Positions 1 through 4,750 of a DNA stretch of 5,002 nucleotides are shown piece after piece. Both the position numbers and the translations under genes were made by a program. Source of the stretch: Chloroflexi bacterium RBG_13_51_52. Its GTDB lineage: Bacteria; Chloroflexota; Dehalococcoidia; Dehalococcoidales; RBG-16-60-22. Location: the NCBI GenBank assembly GCA_001796525.1, contig MGMT01000043.1:1-5002 (forward strand), read 5' to 3'. How positions within the stretch are numbered: position 1 is the first letter of the stretch; each line of letters starts with the position of its first letter. Below the pieces are notes generated by a model. That model saw only the letters and a program-made list of their open reading frames with translations, had not been told where the DNA came from and made no database searches.

Positions 1-2
1 AG

Positions 3-125
3 GCGGTGGTCACCGGCGCGGATAGAGAAAACTTTAGAGAACTGGTAGAATCGACACTGACGGAGGAACACCTGCCCGTTGCCTCTTCCGGTAAAAGCTC
101 CAGCAAGAGGACAAGGTGGCTGTGA
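3..125 (+). CDS. C-terminal end of an unidentified protein (5' partial)
   Basis: An open frame enters from the left edge and runs 40 codons to a TGA at 123-125. The readable tail begins AVVTGADRENF and continues into a charged, leucine-containing helix-like stretch, then ends in a Ser/Lys/Arg-rich tail (SSGKSSSKRTRWL). Codons in the first half are GC-rich at third positions, like the main genes here, which supports real coding. The other two forward frames stop early, at 22-24 and 46-48. I do not recognise the family and assign no function. The stop lies 10 bases before a palindromic repeat and 55 bases before the next gene, so the two could be co-transcribed. The fragment is short, and coding by chance cannot be excluded. 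Confidence 0.45.
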   Translation, partial: AVVTGADRENFRELVESTLTEEHLPVASSGKSSSKRTRWL

Positions 126-135
126 TAACACAGCT

Positions 136-159
136 ATTCCGGCGAAAGCCGGAATCCAG
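136..159. repeat. REP-like palindromic repeat with GAAA loop
   Basis: Positions 136-143 (ATTCCGGC) and 148-155 (GCCGGAAT) form a perfect 8-bp inverted repeat around a GAAA loop (144-147), followed by CCAG. This matches the widespread intergenic element that reads as 'IPAKAGIQ' when mistranslated. As RNA it would make a stable stem with a GNRA-type tetraloop. It sits between the end of the upstream gene and the ribosome binding site of the QueG-like gene. It could shield mRNA ends or simply be a dispersed repeat. There is no following T-tract, so it is not a classical terminator. Confidence 0.75.
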
Positions 160-180
160 AGGGGAAAAGGAGAGGTAAAA

Positions 181-990
181 ATGTCCAATCCAACCAGCAA
201 AACAGTAAAAACCCTCGCTAAAGAACTTGGCGCAAACCTGGTCAGTATCGCCAGCGTGGAGCGCTTTGAAGGCGCCCCGCCCGGCCACGGACCGCTCGAT
301 TTAATGCCCCGCGCTAAATCGGTCATCGTGGCGGGCGTTAGAATCCCCGACCCCGTGGTCGATTATGACGAGTATCATTTGAAAATGAAAGAAATGGACA
401 AGGAACTCGGCGTCCAGGCGAATATCGAGAACTTTTACATGCAGATGGGGCATTACGTGGAAGACATGATGCTTAATATCCTCGCCGTCAAGCTGGCTAA
501 TTATCTGGAAATCAATCACGGACAGCGCTCTCTGCCCACCCCCAACGCCCAGCATACGGGACTGGGCCACCCGGTGATGGGAGCGCCGATGGGCTTTTTC
601 TCCCAGCGCCACGCGGCGGTGCGCGCCGGACTGGGCGAGTTCGGGTTAAGCGGACTGGTCATTACGCCGCAGTACGGACCCCGCGTCCGATATGTATCTA
701 TTATCACTGAAGCAGACCTTGAGCCCGACCCGCTTTTAACGGAAAAGGTGTGCTTGAGGGGAAAATGCGGTGGTTCTAACGGTCCCGCCTGCCAGCAAAA
801 GTGCGTCAATAAAGCTATATCTCTCCGTCCAGGCACCGATATGGATAAGGTATTTATCGATATCCCCGTTTCCCTCGACCGCACGAAGTGCATCAACATG
901 GCAAGCACCCAGGGCGCCTTCGGCTGCACTTATGTCGGGACCTGCTTGAGGATGTGCCCCATTGGTAAGAAGGTGACGAGGAGGGGATAG
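181..990 (+). CDS. QueG/reductive-dehalogenase-like corrinoid iron-sulfur protein
   Basis: This 269-aa protein resembles the epoxyqueuosine reductase (QueG) / reductive dehalogenase group, cytosolic or membrane-associated enzymes that couple cobalamin to two [4Fe-4S] clusters. The strongest signature is residues 149-183, with AGLGEFGLSGLVITPQYGP followed by VRYVSIITEADLEPDP; this matches the conserved region before the Fe-S domain in both families. Eight C-terminal cysteines follow: C191, C196, C204, C208 and C237, C249, C255, C259 (then Pro). That is enough for two clusters, but the spacing departs from the usual CxxCxxCxxxCP. There is no Tat signal, so a classical respiratory RdhA is unlikely. 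ATG 181 is chosen because AAGGAGAGG (167-175) precedes it; an in-frame TTG at 79 would translate a palindromic repeat. The substrate is unknown. The lack of a canonical Fe-S motif and the short length argue against assigning true QueG. Confidence 0.82.
   Translation: MSNPTSKTVKTLAKELGANLVSIASVERFEGAPPGHGPLDLMPRAKSVIVAGVRIPDPVVDYDEYHLKMKEMDKELGVQANIENFYMQMGHYVEDMMLNILAVKLANYLEINHGQRSLPTPNAQHTGLGHPVMGAPMGFFSQRHAAVRAGLGEFGLSGLVITPQYGPRVRYVSIITEADLEPDPLLTEKVCLRGKCGGSNGPACQQKCVNKAISLRPGTDMDKVFIDIPVSLDRTKCINMASTQGAFGCTYVGTCLRMCPIGKKVTRRG
941..989 (+). repeat. 49-bp direct repeat, copy 1 (3' end of QueG-like gene)
   Basis: These 49 bases encode the final CLRMCPIGKKVTRRG of the QueG-like protein and reach into its TAG stop. 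They recur at 1461-1509 with a single difference (A at 979, G at 1499). The two copies are exactly 520 bases apart and bracket the lipoprotein gene. Sequence similarity ends abruptly after base 989. Confidence 0.95.
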
Positions 991-1066
991 AAATTGAGGA
1001 AGCGGTGGGTGTAACATGATTTTAAGACTTCACACCCTTAATACTAAAAGGTGAAAGGGGGATAAG

Positions 1067-1432
1067 ATGAAAATATTATTGATTATTGCTAGTATAATTT
1101 TAATTCCCATACTAGCAGCCTGTAGCACAGAAGAGACTTCGTCTCCGTCTTCATCCATTCCTGCAGAAAAACCTACGTACTCACAGGTTTTACAGACCTA
1201 TCCAAATGATGTACGTTTATGCAGGACGGTCGCTACTGTCGAGGAAGTAAATGGGGAAATAGTTATCAAAGGCGATATCGATATTTTTGACGGTAAAGAA
1301 CGGATACGCTGGTACGGCACGAAGGTAACTACTGAAACGGCGGTCACCTTTGAAGGAATGAGCTTTCCTGCCGGCGCCATGCTAACCGTTGATAAAGACT
1401 TAAACTGGATTGAAGTGTCAAGTTGGGACTAA
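1067..1432 (+). CDS. Small predicted lipoprotein, AT-rich
   Basis: This is a 121-aa predicted lipoprotein. Residues 1-18 form a signal peptide with Lys2, a long Ile/Leu core and a lipobox LAAC with the lipidated cysteine at C19. The mature protein would be anchored to the outer face of the membrane. A Ser/Thr/Pro/Glu-rich linker (about 20-37) leads to a domain of roughly 80 residues rich in alternating Val/Ile/Thr and charged residues, suggesting a small beta-rich fold, with one cysteine (C52). I do not recognise the family. GGGGG at 1057-1061 lies 5 bases before the ATG and supports this start. Codon choice (many ata, tta, aaa) differs visibly from the GC-rich neighbours. Together with the flanking 49-bp direct repeats, this suggests the gene arrived by insertion or recombination. 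Confidence 0.8.
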   Translation: MKILLIIASIILIPILAACSTEETSSPSSSIPAEKPTYSQVLQTYPNDVRLCRTVATVEEVNGEIVIKGDIDIFDGKERIRWYGTKVTTETAVTFEGMSFPAGAMLTVDKDLNWIEVSSWD

Positions 1433-1451
1433 ATAAAAAAATGGTCCTGAA

Positions 1452-1510
1452 CAAGCACCGCCTGCTTGAGGATGTGCCCCATTGGTAAGAAGGTGACGGG
1501 GAGGGGATAA
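1452..1510 (+). pseudogene. Remnant of a second QueG-like 3' end (direct repeat copy 2)
   Basis: Positions 1461-1509 repeat 941-989 with one mismatch. The reading frame is kept through CLRMCPIGKKVTGRG and ends at TAA 1508-1510, whereas copy 1 has Arg and TAG. A further match, caagcacc, lies just upstream at 1452-1459 and corresponds to 902-909 in the same frame, as if 30 bases (10 codons) had been lost between. An in-frame TGA at 1448-1450 blocks any longer product and there is no start, so it is not a working gene. It could be the original gene end displaced by an insertion, the relic of a duplicated paralogue, or the product of a recombination event. Confidence 0.7.
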
Positions 1511-1528
1511 TATAAAATTTTGTATAAT
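1482..1528 (+). promoter_or_regulatory. Candidate promoter for the lysine-rich microprotein gene
   Basis: TTGGTA (1482-1487) and GATAAT (1506-1511) are separated by 18 bases and form a plausible sigma-70-type promoter, partly inside direct repeat copy 2. A consensus TATAAT also occurs at 1523-1528 in an AT-rich stretch, but no matching -35 box sits at the expected distance. Either would give a short leader before the ribosome binding site at 1547. This is pattern-based only. Confidence 0.35.
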
Positions 1529-1544
1529 GTTTTAGATGGAATAT

Positions 1545-1561
1545 TTTAAGGAGGTCTTAAA
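1545..1561 (+). promoter_or_regulatory. Strong ribosome binding site in a small inverted repeat
   Basis: TAAGGAGGT (1547-1555) is a perfect Shine-Dalgarno match 5 bases before the ATG at 1561. TTTAAG (1545-1550) and CTTAAA (1556-1561) are complementary, so GAGGT would sit in a 5-nt loop, with the A of the start codon in the stem. The stem is mostly A-U and therefore weak; regulation is only a possibility. Confidence 0.6.
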
Positions 1562-1638
1562 TGGGCAGCAAGGGCAGAAAGAACGTCAAGAAACCCAAGG
1601 CAGCTAAAGCCAAGGGCAAAGAAGCCAAGAAGAAATAA
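1561..1638 (+). CDS. 25-residue lysine-rich microprotein
   Basis: The frame runs ATG 1561 to TAA 1636-1638 and encodes 25 residues: it opens MGSKGRKNVKKPK and the rest is almost only Lys, Ala and Gly with one Glu. Eleven residues are lysine and one is arginine, giving a very basic, probably unstructured peptide. The perfect Shine-Dalgarno at ideal spacing and candidate -10 boxes upstream argue for real, possibly high, expression. Such compositions fit nucleic-acid or ribosome association, but that is inference from charge alone. It has no cysteine, signal peptide or membrane segment. I recall similar tiny MGSKG-type basic ORFs in other bacteria but cannot name a family. Confidence 0.7.
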   Translation: MGSKGRKNVKKPKAAKAKGKEAKKK

Positions 1639-1645
1639 ATGCTAA

Positions 1646-1660
1646 GCGGGTCAAGCCCGC
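1646..1660. repeat. Short GC-rich hairpin after the microprotein gene
   Basis: GCGGG (1646-1650) and CCCGC (1656-1660) form a 5-bp stem with a TCAAG loop, starting 7 bases after the microprotein stop. No T-run follows, so it is a weak terminator candidate at best. With the larger hairpin downstream it fills the 90-base gap before the next operon. Confidence 0.4.
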
Positions 1661-1670
1661 CCCATCTTCG

Positions 1671-1695
1671 CCCCTTCCTCCGGCCGGGGAAGGGG
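1671..1695. repeat. 8-bp stem palindrome, REP-like
   Basis: CCCCTTCC (1671-1678) pairs perfectly with GGAAGGGG (1688-1695) around a 9-nt GC-rich loop, and is followed by ATTAAGG. The layout resembles a dispersed intergenic repeat type with C/T-rich and G/A-rich arms common in many bacterial genomes. No T-tract follows. It could stabilise the 3' end of the microprotein transcript. Confidence 0.6.
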
Positions 1696-1722
1696 ATTAA
1701 GGTAGGTTGCCCCATATTTTAA

Positions 1723-1732
1723 AAGGGGGTGA
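1723..1732 (+). promoter_or_regulatory. Ribosome binding site that questions the annotated start
   Basis: AAGGGGGTGA differs by one base from the ideal AAGGAGGTGA. It overlaps the GTG at 1729, so it cannot serve that codon. It lies 5 bases before an in-frame ATC at 1738 and 17 bases before an in-frame TTG at 1750. CCCC (1710-1713) could also pair with its GGGG (1725-1728). Confidence 0.55.
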
Positions 1733-2328
1733 GGTCTATCAAGAGTCAATTGTCGCCAAAAATTGCCGAAGTCATTGAAGCCGATACCGCCTCGTTCGTC
1801 GCCCAATGCTACGAGCTTTACGAGCTGCCGCCCCTCGGCGCCCTGGTAAAGACCGGCGATATTTACGGCATCGTCTGCCACGCGGAGACGGCCGGCATGG
1901 AGCCGGGACGCAAGCCCATAGCGCGCGGCAGGGACGAAGCCTCCGAGGCAGCCGTTTACGAGTCCAGTCCCCAGTTGCTAAAGCTTTTAAGGAGCGAGTT
2001 CACCGCGTCGGCGGTCGGCTATCAGGACGGCAATAAAATCTATCAGTACCTCCCCCCGCAGCCCGCCCGCATCCACGGTTTTATATATTTATGTCAACCC
2101 GACGAAGTCAAGGAGTTCAGCAAAAACTTCGGCTTTCTCAATATTTTAATCAACGCCGCCCTGACCGCCCCGACCGAGGAGCTTATCGCCGCCGCGCTAA
2201 GGCAGATGAGCGGAGTGCAGGAGGACAGCCACGCCTTCCTGGTGGCGGCGGGCAAAGAGCTGGCGAACCTTTTAAGCAACGATTTCATTAAGCTCAAGAA
2301 TATCCTGGGGAGGCTGAAAATAAAATGA
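1729..2328 (+). CDS. HAS-barrel domain protein, HerA-associated
   Basis: This protein of up to 199 aa resembles a conserved Cyanobacteria/Chloroflexota family with a HAS-barrel (HerA-ATP synthase barrel). Residues about 9-100 form the barrel-like part: KIAEVIEADTASFVAQCYEL, the loop PLGALVKTGDIYGIV, and then FTASAVGY. Next comes a family-typical motif YQYLPPQPARIH (105-116). The helical C-terminus (125-199) includes ELIAAALRQM and FLVAAGKELANLLSNDF. There is no ATPase motif, signal peptide or membrane segment. HAS-barrels act as oligomerisation or clamp domains in hexameric ATPases, so a structural partner of the HerA-like ATPase two genes on is the natural inference. The start is uncertain: GTG 1729 lies within the Shine-Dalgarno, and ATC 1738 or TTG 1750 are alternatives. 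The stop overlaps the next ATG by 4 bases (ATGA). Confidence 0.78.
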   Translation: MRSIKSQLSPKIAEVIEADTASFVAQCYELYELPPLGALVKTGDIYGIVCHAETAGMEPGRKPIARGRDEASEAAVYESSPQLLKLLRSEFTASAVGYQDGNKIYQYLPPQPARIHGFIYLCQPDEVKEFSKNFGFLNILINAALTAPTEELIAAALRQMSGVQEDSHAFLVAAGKELANLLSNDFIKLKNILGRLKIK

Positions 2329-2699
2329 AGAAAATATTAGATAAAACGGGCTTGGTTCTGATGATACTGGACGCGATATTCACCGTCGTCGGTTTCCTGG
2401 TTCTAGCATTTGTTACCAACGGTATGTCCGTCTATAGTATCGGTCTTTTTGTAATTATCGTCCTGCCGGCCGTCGTCTTTACCTTAATCACCTTTAAAGA
2501 CCGGCTGCTCGGCGGCCTTTTAGCTACAGTTGTTCCCGCGCTCCTGCTGGTTCCGGTTTGCATCGGCATTGCTAATCCGGAATCATCACCGTCAAGTTAT
2601 ATCTTTTTCGCCGTCCTCGTTTGCCTTTTACTGGGAGGCACCTGTATATTGGTCTCCCTGGCGATGCGCCCCCGTGGTAAAGCAAAAGCCGCGGCCTGA
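2325..2699 (+). CDS. Four-helix integral membrane protein of unknown function
   Basis: This 124-aa protein is dominated by four hydrophobic segments at about residues 9-31, 35-56, 62-82 and 91-113. Positive charges cluster at the N-terminus (MKK), in the loop between helices 2 and 3 (FKDR) and at the C-terminus (RPRGKAK), which predicts both ends in the cytoplasm. I see no catalytic, metal-binding or transporter motif and do not recognise a family. The ATG lies inside ATGA, overlapping the stop of the HAS-barrel gene, with GGGGAGG at 2307-2313, so translation is probably coupled. The HerA-like gene follows after 21 bases. Its position between a barrel protein and a DNA-pumping ATPase suggests a possible membrane anchor, but only context supports this. 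Confidence 0.75.
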   Translation: MKKILDKTGLVLMILDAIFTVVGFLVLAFVTNGMSVYSIGLFVIIVLPAVVFTLITFKDRLLGGLLATVVPALLLVPVCIGIANPESSPSSYIFFAVLVCLLLGGTCILVSLAMRPRGKAKAAA

Positions 2700-2720
2700 T
2701 TTTAGGAACTGGAGAAAATA

Positions 2721-4331
2721 ATGACTGATAAGCTCGGTATCGTAACCACCGCCTCGCTGGAAAAAGGCGTGGACGTCCGCCTGGATGCCCCCGTATCGGT
2801 GGAGGATATGGTGGTGGGGCGCTACGTGACAATCGAGGGACAGAAGCGCCGCTTCTTCGGGATGATTACGGATGTCCGGCTGGGCGTCACCGACGAACGC
2901 CTCGCCGTTTCCCCGCCCGATGTTAACGACCCCTTTATCGCCGAGGTCTTGAGCGGCACCAGCACCTTCGGGCAAATACATGTAACCCCCATGCTTACCA
3001 TCGGCGGCGACGCCAAATCCATGTTGGAAGGGCCCCAGCCCGTAAAGACTATTCCCGCCCACTTCTGCGCCGTCAACCTGGCCACCGAGGATGATATCGA
3101 GCGCGTCTTCGGGAAAGAAGACCCGCAGCGGTTCAATATCGGCAACCCGCTGGACATGGAGACCAAGCTCTGCCTCAACCTGGAGGAGTTCGTCAAACGC
3201 TCCAACGGCATCTTCGGCAAGAGCGGCACCGGCAAGACCTTCCTCACCCGTATCCTGCTCATCGGCATCCTGCAAAAAAGCAAGGCGGTCAACCTAATTT
3301 TCGATATGCACAACGAGTACGGCTGGCAGGGCACCAGCGAGGGCGGTCCCCCTGTCAAAGGACTCAAACAGCTGTTTCAGTCGAAGGTTGCCGTCTTCAC
3401 CCTCGATGAAGAGAACTCGCGGCGAAGGGGCGTCAGCACCGACTTCGTGGTGAAAATCGGCTACGATGAAATCGAGCCGGAGGATATCGTCCTCTTGCGC
3501 CAGACCCTCAATCTCACCGAACCGGCCGTGGAAGCCGTCTATCAGCTGCGCCGCCGCTTTGGCAAAAGCTGGCTCCAGAACGTTTTAGATATCGAGGGAG
3601 GGGAGGATACTAAAGAGCTGCTCGATTCCATGTCTATCCATGAAAGTTCTTTCCAGAACCTCAAACGCGGCCTGGCGACTATCCGCCGTCTCCCCTTTAT
3701 CCAGCCTCACGCGCCGGTCGACGCCGTGAAAAATATCCTCGACCACCTCGATAAAGGCATCAATGTCGTTTTAGAGTTCGGGCGCTACCGCGATATCACC
3801 GCCTATGTCCTCGTCGCCAACATGCTCGCCCGCCGCATCTACAGTCAATACCAGTCGCGTACGGAAAAAGCCATGGCGGAAAGCGTTGCCCCGCCCAATC
3901 CCCTCGTCATCACCATCGAGGAAGCTCATAAGTTCCTTAATCCGGAAGTGTCCAGCCAGACCATCTTCGGCACCATCGCCCGTGAGATGCGCAAGTACAA
4001 CGTCAGCCTGCTCGTCATCGACCAGCGTCCCAGCGGCATCGATAGCGAGGTGATGTCCCAGATGGGCACCAAGATAACCTGCCTTCTCGATAACGAGCGC
4101 GATATCGACAGCGTGCTGGCGGGCGTCTCCGGCAAAAACGAGCTTAAGTCCGTCCTTGCCCGCCTTGCCCCCAAGCAGCAGGCGCTCATCTTCGGGCATG
4201 CCGTGCCGATGCCGGTGGCTTTCCAGCCGCGCGAGTACGGCTCCGCCAAATCTTATAAAGATTTCACCTCCGCCGGAAAATCATCTGCCTCAACCGGGAC
4301 GGGAAAAGACATCGAAAAGCTCTGGGAATAG
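2721..4331 (+). CDS. HerA-like hexameric ATPase/DNA translocase with HAS-barrel
   Basis: This 536-aa P-loop ATPase belongs to the HerA/FtsK superfamily. Members form hexameric rings that move double-stranded DNA, often in break repair or defence. The N-terminus (about 4-125) looks like the HAS-barrel, including VGRYVTIEG and a Gly/Val-rich beta pattern. Walker A is GKSGTGKT (166-173) and Walker B is LVITIEEAH (395-403, acidic pair E400/E401). The HerA-typical block IAREMRKYNVSLLVIDQRPS (419-438) is followed by the sensor-like SQMGTKI (446-452). Length fits the family. The tail (510-530) is Ser/Thr/Gly/Lys-rich and probably disordered. GGAG at 2711-2714 lies 6 bases before the ATG. It is the last gene of a compact operon with the barrel and membrane proteins. 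NurA, its usual nuclease partner, is not in the window. Its exact role is unknown. Confidence 0.9.
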   Translation: MTDKLGIVTTASLEKGVDVRLDAPVSVEDMVVGRYVTIEGQKRRFFGMITDVRLGVTDERLAVSPPDVNDPFIAEVLSGTSTFGQIHVTPMLTIGGDAKSMLEGPQPVKTIPAHFCAVNLATEDDIERVFGKEDPQRFNIGNPLDMETKLCLNLEEFVKRSNGIFGKSGTGKTFLTRILLIGILQKSKAVNLIFDMHNEYGWQGTSEGGPPVKGLKQLFQSKVAVFTLDEENSRRRGVSTDFVVKIGYDEIEPEDIVLLRQTLNLTEPAVEAVYQLRRRFGKSWLQNVLDIEGGEDTKELLDSMSIHESSFQNLKRGLATIRRLPFIQPHAPVDAVKNILDHLDKGINVVLEFGRYRDITAYVLVANMLARRIYSQYQSRTEKAMAESVAPPNPLVITIEEAHKFLNPEVSSQTIFGTIAREMRKYNVSLLVIDQRPSGIDSEVMSQMGTKITCLLDNERDIDSVLAGVSGKNELKSVLARLAPKQQALIFGHAVPMPVAFQPREYGSAKSYKDFTSAGKSSASTGTGKDIEKLWE

Positions 4332-4353
4332 CGGAGGACAAAATCTCCCTTTT

Positions 4354-4360
4354 AAGGAGG
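4354..4360 (+). promoter_or_regulatory. Ribosome binding site of the cupin gene
   Basis: AAGGAGG is a full Shine-Dalgarno core 4 bases before the ATG at 4365. It lies in the 33-base gap after the HerA-like gene and fixes the cupin start. No convincing terminator or promoter was seen in this gap, so read-through from the operon is possible. Confidence 0.75.
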
Positions 4361-4364
4361 ATTT

Positions 4365-4730
4365 ATGAATACTTCTGTAATCAATCTGAAAGAAAAATCC
4401 AGCAAAATAAAGGAATTACACTCTTATAAAATAATCGTCCAAATGAATGACTACTATTTTAAGTTAATTAAGGTAAAAAGAGAGTTCATCTGGCATAAAC
4501 ATACAGACACTGACGAGGTTTTTATAGTAGTAGAAGGATCTCTACAGGTAAGTTTGAGAGATAAAATACTAAAATTGAGAGAGGGTGAATTAGTTGTCGT
4601 CCCCAAAGGGGTAGAACATAAGACTGCATGCAGCGAGGAGTGCACTGTTTTACTGATAGAACCTGCCGGCACTCTTAATACAGGAGACGCCGGTGGGGCA
4701 TTAACCGATACGTCTTTAGAATGGATTTAA
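4365..4730 (+). CDS. Small single-domain cupin protein
   Basis: This 121-aa protein is a single cupin barrel. Motif 1 is complete: HKH (H44, H46), four residues, E51, six residues, then G58. Motif 2 is G74, five residues, P80, G82 and H85, giving the usual 3-His/1-Glu metal site (H44, H46, E51, H85). The typical final Asn of motif 2 is absent. The C-terminus has LIEPAGTLNTGD (97-108), a phrase I associate with small stand-alone cupins. Such proteins may be metalloenzymes (isomerase, dioxygenase) or small-molecule sensors, and the sequence does not decide which. There is no signal peptide, so it is cytoplasmic. Codons are AT-rich (aaa, ata, tta, aga), unlike the HerA-like gene upstream, suggesting separate origin or transfer. 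Its last bases overlap a possible start of the patatin-like gene. Confidence 0.85.
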   Translation: MNTSVINLKEKSSKIKELHSYKIIVQMNDYYFKLIKVKREFIWHKHTDTDEVFIVVEGSLQVSLRDKILKLREGELVVVPKGVEHKTACSEECTVLLIEPAGTLNTGDAGGALTDTSLEWI

Positions 4731-4750
4731 CCAGTAGAAAAAATAGTCCA

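Noticed and set aside
79..180. N-terminal extension of the QueG-like gene to a TTG at 79
   Set aside because: The extension would translate the palindromic repeat (giving the tell-tale IPAKAGIQ) and ignores the good Shine-Dalgarno just before ATG 181.
34..288. 84-codon minus-strand open frame
   Set aside because: It reads through the palindromic repeat (the PLDSGFRRN phrase is the usual reverse reading of that repeat) and overlaps the QueG-like gene.
181..990. Genuine respiratory reductive dehalogenase (RdhA) with RdhB anchor
   Set aside because: There is no Tat signal, the protein is much shorter than RdhA, the cysteine spacing differs, and the downstream gene is a lipoprotein rather than a small RdhB-type membrane anchor.
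1007..1037. GGGTGT / ACACCC inverted repeat after the QueG-like gene as a terminator
   Set aside because: It has only a 6-bp stem with a 19-nt loop and no T-run; too weak to call.
2628..3275. 215-codon open frame on the minus strand
   Set aside because: It lies antisense to the HerA-like gene and the end of the membrane-protein gene, has no recognisable domain, and arises from the GC-rich codon bias of the real genes.
3771..4199. 142-codon minus-strand open frame
   Set aside because: It is a shadow over the Walker B region of the HerA-like ATPase, with no motif or ribosome binding site of its own.
1729..4331. Known HerA-based antiphage system (SIR2-HerA, DUF4297-HerA or similar)
   Set aside because: No SIR2, nuclease or other effector domain is visible next to the ATPase; the partners are a HAS-barrel protein and a membrane protein.
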